Assembly: GCA_029210175.1 (NCBI GenBank)
Contig: JARGPL010000017.1
Span: forward strand, 23,329-87,328
Direction of reading: 5' to 3'
Source of the DNA: Minwuia sp.
GTDB lineage: Bacteria; Pseudomonadota; Alphaproteobacteria; Minwuiales; Minwuiaceae
DNA length: 64,000 nucleotides
Positions 31,893 to 40,949 of this stretch are shown here, in pieces; position 1 is the stretch's first letter, and every line of letters begins with the position of its first letter. The position numbers were made by a program, and so were the translations under genes. Under the pieces are notes generated by a model. That model had not been told where the DNA came from, searched no databases, and was given only the letters and a program-made list of their open reading frames with translations.

Positions 31893-32819
31893 CGATTTTC
31901 TGTCTCACGCTCAACTCGCTGCGCTCGCCCGCTCCGAAGGGGCGGCGAACGGTCGCCGGGCCGCAGTCGCGGCTTGTTGGAGAGTTCGAACTATCTCCCG
32001 CTCCCTCCGCCACTAAGTCATTTTTTTTGTTGATATAATTATATTCTCTGGGACTGCCTCCCAGACCCCCCGGGTTCCGCGGGGCTGCGCGCGTCGATAC
32101 CCCCATCTTCGAACCCGAGAACGCTTTGGCGTGTCGATTCTCCACGCGCCCGGCCCGGTATTCTCTGTCGGCGTTTCAGCGGTTCGCTTTGGTGATTGGG
32201 TGAATGCGGCTCAGCTGAAGCCCAGCAGTGTCTTCTGATCATCCCAGTGCGGCGGCAGGTCGATGCGCTTGATCAGCGTCTCGGCGGTCCAGACAATGGG
32301 CTCAGTGCAGGAGCCGGAGAACTCCAGATGCCGGTGGTACAGACTTGGGGAGCAGAGCAACAACGGCAAGCGTTGCGCTGATCCTGCGGTCATCCAGGAG
32401 CGCTACCACGCGGGGTCTCAATGTCATTTCAGGTTGTCCAACCACTCTAAGAACAATCTGGGCCTGCTGCATGTCGGCGAGATATTCCCTCTCAGGGTCG
32501 GTTCGTGATCCAGGCTCTCGTCTGGCATGCGAATATCAAACCCTGCCCTCAAGTGAGTCTGGCAACCAGTTTCAGAACGCTGCAAGTCCGTGGCGGCTCT
32601 CCGTTCAGGACTAATCATGATGAGGGGTGCCTGAAGTGCCGCAACAGCAGCAAGCAGCCCATTCAGAACGGCAAACAGGCAGGCATCGAAAGATCGCCGG
32701 AGGCCGGTTCACTCTCGGCTGCACGCCCCGCCATTCATCCATTGAGAAATTCAATATTGACCGTCGGCGGATGCTCGCCGTGAATAGGCACGAAGTCTGT
32801 TTCTTGTCCAGGAAGTTCC
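31893..32819. other. Intergenic junction region, no recognised gene
   Basis: About 930 bases separate the attachment site from the first catabolic gene. At 31978-32012 a second, degenerate tRNA-3'-like element occurs (GAGAGTTCGAAC ... CTCCGCCA), followed by an AT-rich patch (TTTTTTTTGTTGATATAATT). Short frames at 32211-32393 and 32424-32618 (minus) resemble no known family and may be decayed remnants. A possible promoter, TTGACC (32757-32762) with TGAATA (32781-32786), precedes the VOC gene. Confidence 0.5.
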
Positions 32820-33197
32820 ATGCAGATCAGAAGCCTCGATCATCTTGTCCTGAACGCCCGCGATGTAGGCGTGATCATCGCGTTCTACAGCCGCGTGCTG
32901 GGCATGGAACCGCGGGAGGAAATGCCGGGCAAGTGGTCGCTGCATTTCGGTGACAACAAGATCAGTCTGAACGACGCTAACAATGCGCCCGCCATTGCCC
33001 GCGGCAGCGTGCCGGGCAGTGGCAACTACTGCATCCTGACCGATGTGCCGATGGACGAGGTTGTTGAGCACCTGCAGGCACACGATGTCGCCATCGAGGC
33101 CGGTCCGGGAAAGCGCATCGGTGCGACCGGGCCGATCATGTCGGTCTACTTCCGCGATCCCGATGGCAATCTGATCGAACTCAGCAATCCGATCTGA
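32820..33197 (+). CDS. VOC-superfamily (glyoxalase/dioxygenase-like) protein (125 aa)
   Basis: This is a single-unit vicinal-oxygen-chelate protein: LDHLVLNARDVGVIIAFYSR near the N-terminus with the first metal His (residue 8), and VYFRDPDGNLIELSNP at the C-terminus with the metal Glu. Its length is that of half-module glyoxalase/fosfomycin-resistance/lyase proteins that dimerise. AGGAAG lies 4 bases before ATG 32820. It converges on the hydantoinase gene with a 17-base overlap. Its reaction in the pathway is unknown; isomerase, lyase or ring-cleavage activity is possible. Confidence 0.8.
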   Translation: MQIRSLDHLVLNARDVGVIIAFYSRVLGMEPREEMPGKWSLHFGDNKISLNDANNAPAIARGSVPGSGNYCILTDVPMDEVVEHLQAHDVAIEAGPGKRIGATGPIMSVYFRDPDGNLIELSNPI

Positions 33198-34617
33198 CGG
33201 CCAGTGACGGTTCCGGCAGCGGCGGGTTGGGGCGGTCACACGGCAGAAATGTGCCGTAGCCCGGTGACTGCAGCGTCTCGCCATCGTGACTGACGACCTG
33301 GCCACGCACAAGAGTAGTCACCGGCCAGCCGGTCACCTCGATCCCCTCATAGGGTGTGTAGTCGACGGCATGGTGCAGGTTGGCGTTGGCAATGGTGACC
33401 TTCCTATGCGGATCCCAGATGGCGATATCGGCGTCGGAGCCGATGGCAATGCTGCCCTTGCGGGGGCTGAGACCATAGATCTGGGCTGGTCGCGTGGCGG
33501 TGACGCGGACGAAGGTTGCCAGGTCGATGCGGCCTTCGGCAATACCGTTGAACAGCAGCGGCAGGCGGGTTTCCAGCCCCGGCACCCCGTTCGGGACATA
33601 GCGGAACGCGGCGTCGGTGCCATGCAGCATCTTGCCTGCGGGGTCCTCAAAACGGAACGGCGCGTGGTCGGAGGAAAAGACCTGGAACGTGCCGTTTCTC
33701 AGACCCGACCAGATCACTTCCTGATTGGCCTTGTCGCGCGGCGGCGGACTGCAGAGGCACTTGGCACCTTCGAAGCCGGGTTTGGCGAGGTCGTCTTCGG
33801 TCAGATAGAGGTATTGCGGGCAGGTTTCGGCATGAATTCTCAGGCCCCGGCCCTGGGCGGAATGGATTTGCTGCACTGCCTCGCGCCCGGAGACGTGGAC
33901 GATCAGGACCGGCACGTCGACAATCTCCGACAGGCTGATGGCGCGGTGCGTGGCTTCCCGCTCCACCGGCATGGGCCGCGATACTGCGTGGTAGATCGGG
34001 GTGGTCAGGCCTGCCTGTTCCAGCCGATCGGTCAGCCAACTGATCACGTCACTGTTCTCGGCATGGACCATCACCATTGCGCCTTCCCGCCGCGACAGGG
34101 CCAGGACTTCCAGAATCTGGCGGTCGTCCAGCTTTAGATCGTCATAAGTCATGTAGATCTTGAACGACGTGTAGCCCCGGGCGATGAGGCTGGGCAGTTC
34201 CTGTCCGACCACCTGCGGTGTGGGGTCGGTGACGATCAGGTGAAAGGCATAGTCAACGACTGCCTTGCCGTCGGCACGGGAATGATAATCCCTCACAGCT
34301 TCGGTCAGGGACCCGCCCTTCATCTGCAGCGCGAAGGGCAGGATTGTCGTCGTGCCGCCCGCGGCTGCCGAGCGGCTGCCGGTCTCGAAGCCATCGGCGC
34401 AGATGCTGCCGTCACCGGACGGCTGGTCGAGATGGCAGTGGGCGTCGATGCCGCCGGGCAGCACCAGCCTGCCGGTCGCGTCGATCTCGCGCGCACCCGA
34501 ACCCAGGCTCACGCCAAGCGCGGTGATGCGACCGTTCACGACGCCGACATCGGCCTTGAAGCTTTCGGATGCGGTGCCGACCGTGCCACCACGGATCACG
34601 AGATCAAAATCTGCCAT
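33181..34617 (-). CDS. D-hydantoinase / dihydropyrimidinase (478 aa)
   Basis: This is a cyclic-amide hydrolase with a two-zinc amidohydrolase barrel. Metal ligands are visible: GGIDAHCHLDQP (His60, His62), carboxylated Lys153 in SFKIYMTYDD, His185 in VHAEN, a His in IVHVSGREA and the Asp in SSDHAPF. Length is normal for the family. These enzymes open dihydropyrimidine, hydantoin or imide rings to N-carbamoyl amino acids. ATG 34617 (MADFDLVIRGG) begins the conserved N-terminal strand; the longer frame is unsupported. Last gene of the minus-strand arm. The natural substrate is not inferable. Confidence 0.92.
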   Translation of the reverse strand: MADFDLVIRGGTVGTASESFKADVGVVNGRITALGVSLGSGAREIDATGRLVLPGGIDAHCHLDQPSGDGSICADGFETGSRSAAAGGTTTILPFALQMKGGSLTEAVRDYHSRADGKAVVDYAFHLIVTDPTPQVVGQELPSLIARGYTSFKIYMTYDDLKLDDRQILEVLALSRREGAMVMVHAENSDVISWLTDRLEQAGLTTPIYHAVSRPMPVEREATHRAISLSEIVDVPVLIVHVSGREAVQQIHSAQGRGLRIHAETCPQYLYLTEDDLAKPGFEGAKCLCSPPPRDKANQEVIWSGLRNGTFQVFSSDHAPFRFEDPAGKMLHGTDAAFRYVPNGVPGLETRLPLLFNGIAEGRIDLATFVRVTATRPAQIYGLSPRKGSIAIGSDADIAIWDPHRKVTIANANLHHAVDYTPYEGIEVTGWPVTTLVRGQVVSHDGETLQSPGYGTFLPCDRPNPPLPEPSLAVRSDC

Positions 34618-34666
34618 TGCCCTAAGTTCCCTTCGACGTCTTGGTGCTGGGTACGTGTTGCCGGGT

Positions 34667-35410
34667 TCAGGCGCCCTGGATACCGCCCAGATCGCTGAAC
34701 AGCCTCCCCCAGCCCTGGATGTGTTTCGGTGCAACACCGGCTGCGCGCAGGGCGCCCCAGACCGCCGTCGAGATGCTGTCGTAGATTGGGATGCCCAACT
34801 CCGGTTCCAGTTCCTCTGCCAGCCCCGCACCGGCCAGGTTGGTGCACAGGATGACGATGCCGTCGGGTCTTGCCTGCGCCACATCGCGGATCATGTCCCG
34901 CAACTGGTTGGGCTTCGTCAGGGCGAAGTCGAAGTTCACCTTCACCCCCAGATGGCGCTCAGCCACGCATTCGTACCCCTCGGAACGGAAGTTCTCGATG
35001 ATCCCGATCTGGACGTCGTCGATATAGGGGGTGACGAGGCCAAAGGTCTTCAGGCCTGACAGCTTGAAGATATCCGCCAGTGCCAGCACGGATGAAGAGG
35101 CCTTGATCCCTGTCCGTGCTTCGATCGCCTGACACAGCGCCACATCCTTGTCGAACCCGAGCCAGCCTGCCGATGTGCCGTTCCAGCAAAGCGCATCGCA
35201 ATGTGCATCCGCGAGCAGGTCCGCTGCCGTCAGCATCGGCTCCAGATCGAACTGGGCCAATGCCTGATCACTCAGCGATATTTCCGTCACCCGGAACCGT
35301 CCAAAGTGTGCCGTCGCCTCTGGCATACCGGCCAGCATGGCGCTGGTCACAGGTTCCAGAATCGTGTTGGAGGATGGGGTCAGCATGCCCAGGCGTAAGG
35401 GGTCACTCAT
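34667..35410 (-). CDS. Maleate isomerase / Asp-Glu racemase superfamily enzyme (247 aa)
   Basis: The N-terminus (LGMLTPSSNTILEPVTSAML) is the signature of maleate cis-trans isomerases and arylmalonate decarboxylase relatives. The two active-site Cys are present: Cys75 in ALCWNGTSAGW and Cys189 in VILCTNLAGAG. Family members isomerise maleate to fumarate or decarboxylate/racemise related acids. Adjacent to a hydantoinase, it could instead racemise a hydantoin, though it resembles maleate isomerases more. It lies 49 bases before the hydantoinase gene in the same operon. Confidence 0.82.
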   Translation of the reverse strand: MSDPLRLGMLTPSSNTILEPVTSAMLAGMPEATAHFGRFRVTEISLSDQALAQFDLEPMLTAADLLADAHCDALCWNGTSAGWLGFDKDVALCQAIEARTGIKASSSVLALADIFKLSGLKTFGLVTPYIDDVQIGIIENFRSEGYECVAERHLGVKVNFDFALTKPNQLRDMIRDVAQARPDGIVILCTNLAGAGLAEELEPELGIPIYDSISTAVWGALRAAGVAPKHIQGWGRLFSDLGGIQGA

Positions 35411-35426
35411 CTGATCGGCTCCATGA

Positions 35427-37733
35427 TCATTCTTCGGCAGCGTCCAGCGCCGCCAGTACCTTTTCAGGGGTGAAGGGCAGGCTGGTCAGGCGCACCCCGG
35501 TTGCATCTTCCACCGCATTCGCGACAGCGGCGGCGACGCCCAGCATGCCCGCTTCACCGACGCCCTTCGCGCCCATCGGCCCGGGCCCCATTCCCTGTTC
35601 AAGGATGAACGACCGATACTGTTCAGGCAGGTCGGACGCGCGGGCGACGCGATAGTCCAGCGGCGTCGGCACGGCCAGCACGTCCTCTTCGTCGTAGGTG
35701 ATTTCCTCGAACAGGGTCTGGGCCAGGGCGACAATCGTCCCGCCCTCATCCTGGCCGCGAACACCGCCGCCATGCAGGGTGTGCCCCGCATCGACCCCCG
35801 TCACGAGGTCGTGGATACGGATCTCGCCAGTTTCCCTGTCGACGCTCAGCGATACACCCACCCAGTGGGGCATCCAGTACAGATGCTTCGCACCAAAGGG
35901 GGCATCCGGTTCCTTCGGGTACTGGACGAAGCCGTCTGCGCTGAGCTCGAACCCGAAACGCCCGAACTTCTTCCTGACAAATGGTTCCAGATCAAGCGGC
36001 TGGCCCGCACCAATGATCTTCCATTCCCGCAGGTCGAGGGTCGTGGCGTCGCAGCCCAGTTCCCCGGCTGCCATGTCGATGATCTCGCCGCGCAGTTTCC
36101 GGGCCGCAAGCCAGACGGCGTTGCCGGTCAAGGTCGTGGCGCAACTGGCATGGGTCCCCTGATCGAACGGGGTCACGTCGGTGTCGATGGCGGCGTAGCG
36201 CACCCATTCGCGGGGCACGTTCAGCACATCGGCGACGAGGCCGGTGATCACCGTGGTTGCACCCTGCCCGATCTCGATGGCGCCACAGAGCACCAGAACC
36301 CGACCATCTGTCGTGATCTTGACTGTTGCCTTGCCAAGCCGCCCGAAACTGCCGCCGTCCTTCAGCCCCAGGGCATAGCCCTTGCCTCGTACCACCGGTC
36401 CGTCCGGTGATCCGGCAACGTGCCGAAGGTCGGCCTCTACCCGGTCCAGCCCCTCCGAGAAGTCCGTATCGACCAGGCTGTCGCCGACCTTGAAAGGCTC
36501 GCCTGCCGGAATCAGGTTCTGGCGGCGGAAATCGATGGGGTCCATGCCGATCCGCCGGGCGATCATGTCGATCTGGCTTTCCGATGCGAAGCTTGCCTGG
36601 GTGCCGCCCATGCCACGGTAGGAGCCGGCGGGAATGGTGGTGGTCCGGATTACCCGTGAATGCGCGTGGTACGCCTGCCAGCGATAGGGGCCGGAGGATC
36701 GGTAGGCAGCGCGGGCGCCGACCTGCGCACTGGCGTCGGCATAGGCCCCGCCGTTCAGGTCGATCTCGGTCCGCCGCGACAGCAGCCGTCCATTGGCATC
36801 GACGGATGTCGTCAGCACCAGATCACCATCGTGCTGGCTGAGTGTCAGCATGGATTCATCCAGCGTCATCAACAGGCGAACCGGCGCATTCGCCAGCATG
36901 GCTAGCAACACCGCCAGCGGCTCATGCTTGCAATAGCTCTTGCCGCCGAAGCCACCGCCGATATAGGCGGTCTGGACGCGGAAATAGCCTTCTGGCAGGC
37001 CGAACATCTCCGACAGGTCCTGGCGCAGGACAAACGGATCCTGATTGCACGACCAGAGTTCAATGCGGTCGGTCAGCTGGCGGGCGATGCAGATCCACGG
37101 CTCCATGTAGAAGTGACCAATGCGCGAGAAATGGAAGCGGTCGGTGAACACATGCGCCGCCTCGGCTTCCACGGCGTCGATGTCGCCATCCTCGAAGTCA
37201 TAGGAAAACAGCACGTTCTTCGCCGGTTCATTTGCGGTGCGCGTGTCGCGGCCCAGCTTCATCGGCACGTTCGGATGCTTCTGGTCGAAGATTGCAGGGG
37301 CGTCTTCGTGCAGCGCTGCTCCGATGTCCATGACCGGGGGCAGCAACTGGTAGGAGACGTGTATCCGCTCCATGGCGCGAAAGGCCGTGACCTCATCCAC
37401 CGCAACGACGGCGGCAACCACATCGCCTTCGAAGCGAACCCTGTCGGTACAGATGACGGGCTGGTCATGTACCCAATTGCCATAGGTAGTGCGCTTCAGC
37501 GGGCCAAGATCCCTGCCTGTGGCGACGAGGCGGACACCGTCCATGGCTTCTGCTTTAGACGTATCGATATCGACGATCCGGGCATGGGCGTGCGGGCTGC
37601 GCAGCAGGCGTGCCTCCAGCATGCCGGGCAGGACGATGTCACCGGTGAAGGGGCCTTCACCGCTGACCTTGTCGCGGGCATCCTGGCGGGCGCGGTCGCT
37701 GAGTTCGCGGTTCTGGCGCGGGGAATCAGGCAT
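35427..37733 (-). CDS. Molybdenum hydroxylase large subunit, xanthine dehydrogenase family (768 aa)
   Basis: This is the molybdopterin-binding catalytic subunit. The Mo-cofactor segment IGGGFGGKSYCKHEP lies at about residues 255-270, SYRGMGGTQASFASE at about 370, IEIGQGATTVITGL at about 485, and the catalytic Glu in AKGVGEAGM at about 727. It hydroxylates an N-heterocycle or aldehyde using water. With the 2Fe-2S and FAD genes immediately upstream (ATGA-type coupling), it makes a complete L-M-S enzyme. The substrate-pocket residues do not identify xanthine specifically. Confidence 0.93.
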   Translation of the reverse strand: MPDSPRQNRELSDRARQDARDKVSGEGPFTGDIVLPGMLEARLLRSPHAHARIVDIDTSKAEAMDGVRLVATGRDLGPLKRTTYGNWVHDQPVICTDRVRFEGDVVAAVVAVDEVTAFRAMERIHVSYQLLPPVMDIGAALHEDAPAIFDQKHPNVPMKLGRDTRTANEPAKNVLFSYDFEDGDIDAVEAEAAHVFTDRFHFSRIGHFYMEPWICIARQLTDRIELWSCNQDPFVLRQDLSEMFGLPEGYFRVQTAYIGGGFGGKSYCKHEPLAVLLAMLANAPVRLLMTLDESMLTLSQHDGDLVLTTSVDANGRLLSRRTEIDLNGGAYADASAQVGARAAYRSSGPYRWQAYHAHSRVIRTTTIPAGSYRGMGGTQASFASESQIDMIARRIGMDPIDFRRQNLIPAGEPFKVGDSLVDTDFSEGLDRVEADLRHVAGSPDGPVVRGKGYALGLKDGGSFGRLGKATVKITTDGRVLVLCGAIEIGQGATTVITGLVADVLNVPREWVRYAAIDTDVTPFDQGTHASCATTLTGNAVWLAARKLRGEIIDMAAGELGCDATTLDLREWKIIGAGQPLDLEPFVRKKFGRFGFELSADGFVQYPKEPDAPFGAKHLYWMPHWVGVSLSVDRETGEIRIHDLVTGVDAGHTLHGGGVRGQDEGGTIVALAQTLFEEITYDEEDVLAVPTPLDYRVARASDLPEQYRSFILEQGMGPGPMGAKGVGEAGMLGVAAAVANAVEDATGVRLTSLPFTPEKVLAALDAAEE

Positions 37734-38245
37734 CAGTCCGCAGCCTCCGCAATCCGGGTGGTGGCCTGTTCCTGACGTCGGGAGGCGGCTAGTTCAATGG
37801 CTTCGATGATCACCTGATACCCGGTGCAGCGGCAGACGTTGGCATCCAGCCAGTCGCGGATGGTCTGCCGGTCAGGCGCCGGATGTTCTGCCAGCAGGGC
37901 GGTGGCCGAAAGCACCATGCCTGGCGTGCAGTAGCCGCACTGAAAGGCGGAGCATTCGATGAACGCGCGCTGCACGTCGGTCAGCCCGGTCGCATCGCCG
38001 GAAAGTCCCTTCACGGTCACGACATCCCGGTTGGCGACCAGGAATGCCGGTGTCAGGCACGACGTCGTGGGCGTGCCTTCGACCAGCACGGTGCAGACAC
38101 CACAAACGCCCTGGTCGCAGCTGACGCGCACATCGATCTGGCCCAGTTGTTCGCGCAACAGTTCGGCAAGCATCATGCTCGGTGCGACGGCGGCGACCCT
38201 TTCGATGCCATTCAGGCGGAAACGCAATCCGATCAGGTCACTCAT
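37733..38245 (-). CDS. Molybdenum hydroxylase small subunit, 2Fe-2S (170 aa)
   Basis: Two [2Fe-2S] clusters are encoded: the plant-ferredoxin type SCDQGVCGVCTVLVEG (Cys43, 48, 51, then 63) and the all-helical type FQCGYCTPGM ... NVCRCTGY (Cys103, 106, 138, 140). It passes electrons from the molybdenum centre to FAD. ATG 38245 overlaps the stop of the FAD-subunit gene and begins the fold; the upstream extension lies in that gene. Length is normal. Confidence 0.95.
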   Translation of the reverse strand: MSDLIGLRFRLNGIERVAAVAPSMMLAELLREQLGQIDVRVSCDQGVCGVCTVLVEGTPTTSCLTPAFLVANRDVVTVKGLSGDATGLTDVQRAFIECSAFQCGYCTPGMVLSATALLAEHPAPDRQTIRDWLDANVCRCTGYQVIIEAIELAASRRQEQATTRIAEAAD

Positions 38246-39114
38246 GCGGCATCGGTCCTGTGCATGTCGGCAACATCGGCCAGCAGCCGCGACAGAACGA
38301 CCGGCACGGCACGGTGTCGCCAAGCACCGGAAATGTTGGCGCGGTCACTCATGATCGGCAGGCGGGCGGAAAAGGCCGCTGCCACTTCGCGGGCTGCGTC
38401 GGGATCAAGCGGCAGTTCGGTCCCGGCTGGCAGATCGAGTGTGCGTACCTGCGGCAGGGGGTGCGCCCCGGCCACCACCGCGCGCCAGTTTCCGTCACCG
38501 CTGTGCCCGACCGTCAGCAGAAAGCCCGGCAGGTGACTGCGGTCGTGAATCAGGACGCGTGCAGCGGTCGGGATCTGCACATCCGTCAGCAATGCGCCGA
38601 ATGCAGACGGTTTCGTCGAACTGCCGAGCCAGACTGCGGGCAGATCGACCACGCCGTCACGGGTCGCGAAGGTCACGGTGGCACCGACAGCCATCAGCAC
38701 GGGCAGCAGGTCGTAGTGTGGTTTCCGCGCCATCAGGTTGCCACCCAACGTGCCCTGGTGGCGGATCCGAACGTTCGCGATGGGGGCGAACGCTTCCGCC
38801 ACGCTAGGCATTGCCTCTCGCAGCACCGGGTGGCACCCCAGGGCGTCGAGGCTGATGCCGGAGCCCATGCGAACATCCCCGTCGATGGCCTGGACCGTTC
38901 GCAGGGCCGCAATGTCGCGCAGCAGGATCACCTCATCCCATTCGATGCCGGTCTTCATGCCGTTCAGCAGGTCGATGCCACCCCCCATGTAGGCGGCGTT
39001 CGGCAGGCCAGCATGGGTCGCCACCGCTTCCTGAACAGTGGTAGGACGATGGACGCGGAAAGGGACAATGCGCCTTCGGCTCCGTGGTACGGGATCGATC
39101 ATCTGGTCTCTCAT
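38242..39114 (-). CDS. Molybdenum hydroxylase medium subunit, FAD-binding (290 aa)
   Basis: This is the FAD_binding_5 (PF00941) subunit: FRVHRPTTVQEAVATHAGLP at the start, the pyrophosphate loop YMGGGIDLLNGMK (about 42-54), and IRHQGTLGGNLMARKP (about 116-131). A CO-dehydrogenase-type C-terminal domain follows. It sits first of the three subunit genes in transcription order. Start is ATG 39114 or 39102. It hands electrons to an acceptor that is not evident here; no NAD-binding loop is recognised. Confidence 0.92.
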   Translation of the reverse strand: MRDQMIDPVPRSRRRIVPFRVHRPTTVQEAVATHAGLPNAAYMGGGIDLLNGMKTGIEWDEVILLRDIAALRTVQAIDGDVRMGSGISLDALGCHPVLREAMPSVAEAFAPIANVRIRHQGTLGGNLMARKPHYDLLPVLMAVGATVTFATRDGVVDLPAVWLGSSTKPSAFGALLTDVQIPTAARVLIHDRSHLPGFLLTVGHSGDGNWRAVVAGAHPLPQVRTLDLPAGTELPLDPDAAREVAAAFSARLPIMSDRANISGAWRHRAVPVVLSRLLADVADMHRTDAA

Positions 39115-39120
39115 CCGTGC

Positions 39121-39633
39121 CTAGAGATAGATAGCCATCAGCTGATGGGCGGCATCGCAATTGACCAGGTGAACGGTCTTGTTGCGGATCGCCAGATCAT
39201 CACCATCAACGGCCAGGCGGTAGCGGTAGCGGCCACCATAGATGGTCTGCTCCTCGATGCGATATTCCAGCATCGTGAAACATGCGCTGACATCGATGTC
39301 GCCATCACCATCCGGCGAGGGCGCGACTATGATGTTGGTCACCAGATGCGTCGTGCGCGACGCGGGTGTCTGGGCATGGACCTCCGGGTGGCGCAGGCGC
39401 CGCACCCGCATCTGCATCATCGTCCGGTCGTCGTACATGATTGATGCACGGGTATCAGGGTCGGTCTGATCGTCGGCTGTTGGAATCCAGTAGGTGCCGT
39501 CGTCGGTGAACAGCGCCATCCAGTCTTCCCAGCGCTTCTCATCAAGGATCAGCGCCTCGTGATACAGGAACTGCTCGACGAGATCGCGTCCGGGCAATTC
39601 GGCAACCGTCTGTTCTGCCAGCCTCATCATCAT
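39121..39633 (-). CDS. Ring-hydroxylating dioxygenase beta subunit (170 aa)
   Basis: This is the SnoaL-like small subunit (PF00866) of aromatic dioxygenases: LVEQFLYHEALILDEKRWED, then WMALFTDDGTYWIP, MYDDRTMMQMRVRRL and SRTTHLVTNI are all family signatures. It has no catalytic centre and supports the alpha3beta3 hexamer. It is 12 bases downstream of the alpha-subunit gene. Closest in plan to the benzoate/anthranilate-type beta subunits. Confidence 0.92.
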   Translation of the reverse strand: MMMRLAEQTVAELPGRDLVEQFLYHEALILDEKRWEDWMALFTDDGTYWIPTADDQTDPDTRASIMYDDRTMMQMRVRRLRHPEVHAQTPASRTTHLVTNIIVAPSPDGDGDIDVSACFTMLEYRIEEQTIYGGRYRYRLAVDGDDLAIRNKTVHLVNCDAAHQLMAIYL

Positions 39634-39645
39634 CGTGGTCTCCCC

Positions 39646-40923
39646 TCAGGCGCTCATGTATTTCAGCCAGACGTCGTTGTACTGCTGGCGCAGCACGAAC
39701 TCGCTGGATCCGGGCGCGCCAAGACCGCCGGTGTTGTTCGGCATCTCGGCCCCCATGTGGCGTGCGAACATCACCCAGTCGGAGCCTTCGGCATTCAGGC
39801 CTTCCTGCGCCCGCTCGAAGATTGCCACATCGTCGGTCTGGATCATGGATGCGGGGGAATGGGTCGCGGCGACGGACCGGACCGCGAAGCGATTCCACTC
39901 ATCCGGCGCACCCTTGAACAGCACCGGGTAGATGCGCACCTCGGTCCGGTCCACATCGATGGGCAGGACCATGCGCAAATGCTGTCCCATCGCCTGGAAT
40001 GTCAGGTTGGGATAGACCATCGAATTGAACCGGTCATAGGTCAGGATCTCGCGCGTGCGGTCCTCCCCATGGCGTTCCACCAGCATGGCCCGCAATTCCT
40101 TGAAGGCCATGCCGTCGGGGTCGGGCACCTGGGGCACAGCCCCCTGGTAGCCGTGGCCGTTCGCAAAGCCGTGGACACCCATCGGGTCGAAGTCCACCGG
40201 GTTACGCGTGCCGGGCTTGTAGAAGCTGGGGCCGCCGCCATGGCGGGAGAACTGGCGTCCGTCCTCATCCAGGGTTGAGTGATGCGCGAACGGCGCGTGG
40301 TACAGATCGACGCCATTGTCCATCTGCAGCTTCCAGTTGGCCCGGACGATGTAGCGGTTGCATCCGGCCTGAGCGAGGATCTCGCCGTCCGGTGCCCGGT
40401 CGCAGAGGTCGTCGATGCTGGCCTTGATGGGTCCCAGGTGGTCGTCCAGTGACAGCCCATCGGGGCTGAGCGAGACGAAGATGAAGCCCCGGTAGCTGTC
40501 GACGCGCGCGGGCCGGGCAAGATCCAGGGACGGGTCCTTCAGGAAGTCGTCGCTGAACCCGTCGCGATAGGGAATGCCCGCCAGCTTGCCGTTAGCGCGA
40601 TAATTCCAGCCGTGATAGGGGCACCGGAAACCGGGGCTGTTGCCCTCCGGCGTGGCGCAGAGCTTGACGCCGCGATGGCCGCAGCGATTGAACATCACGT
40701 TCACCTCGCCATCCCGACCGCGCGTGATCAGCAGGGGCTGCTTGCCGATGCGCGTGGTAATGTAGTCATTCGGCTCCGGCACTTGGCTTTCGTGTGCGAC
40801 GAAGACCCACATCCGCCCGAATATCCGCGCCATCTCCAGGTCGAAGATTTCGCGATCGACATAGAGCCGTCGATGCACCCTGTCGGGGCGGACCAGGTTC
40901 TGCAGATCGTCATTGGCATGCAT
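39646..40923 (-). CDS. Rieske ring-hydroxylating dioxygenase alpha subunit (425 aa)
   Basis: This is the catalytic subunit of a Rieske non-heme iron oxygenase. The Rieske cluster is CGHRG (Cys81, His83) and CPYHGW (Cys101, His104). The mononuclear iron site is QMDNGVDLYHAPFAHHS, with Asp206 as electron bridge and His209 and His214, plus a C-terminal Asp. It is of the benzoate/anthranilate/salicylate-type group with a beta partner. No ferredoxin or reductase gene is nearby, so the electron supply must come from elsewhere. It would activate the imported substrate by dihydroxylation, monohydroxylation or dealkylation. Confidence 0.93.
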   Translation of the reverse strand: MHANDDLQNLVRPDRVHRRLYVDREIFDLEMARIFGRMWVFVAHESQVPEPNDYITTRIGKQPLLITRGRDGEVNVMFNRCGHRGVKLCATPEGNSPGFRCPYHGWNYRANGKLAGIPYRDGFSDDFLKDPSLDLARPARVDSYRGFIFVSLSPDGLSLDDHLGPIKASIDDLCDRAPDGEILAQAGCNRYIVRANWKLQMDNGVDLYHAPFAHHSTLDEDGRQFSRHGGGPSFYKPGTRNPVDFDPMGVHGFANGHGYQGAVPQVPDPDGMAFKELRAMLVERHGEDRTREILTYDRFNSMVYPNLTFQAMGQHLRMVLPIDVDRTEVRIYPVLFKGAPDEWNRFAVRSVAATHSPASMIQTDDVAIFERAQEGLNAEGSDWVMFARHMGAEMPNNTGGLGAPGSSEFVLRQQYNDVWLKYMSA

Positions 40924-40949
40924 GGTTTCAGGACTCCGGGACGCGGGGT

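Noticed and set aside
31852..32145. Minus-strand frame of 97 codons ending in AERMGFEPTRED
   Set aside because: The GFEPT ending is the classic spurious translation of a tRNA gene's opposite strand; here it crosses the tRNA-Ser fragment.
32211..32618. Two short minus-strand frames in the junction region
   Set aside because: They read as partly protein-like but match no family I know and lack ribosome-binding sites; treated as non-coding or decayed.
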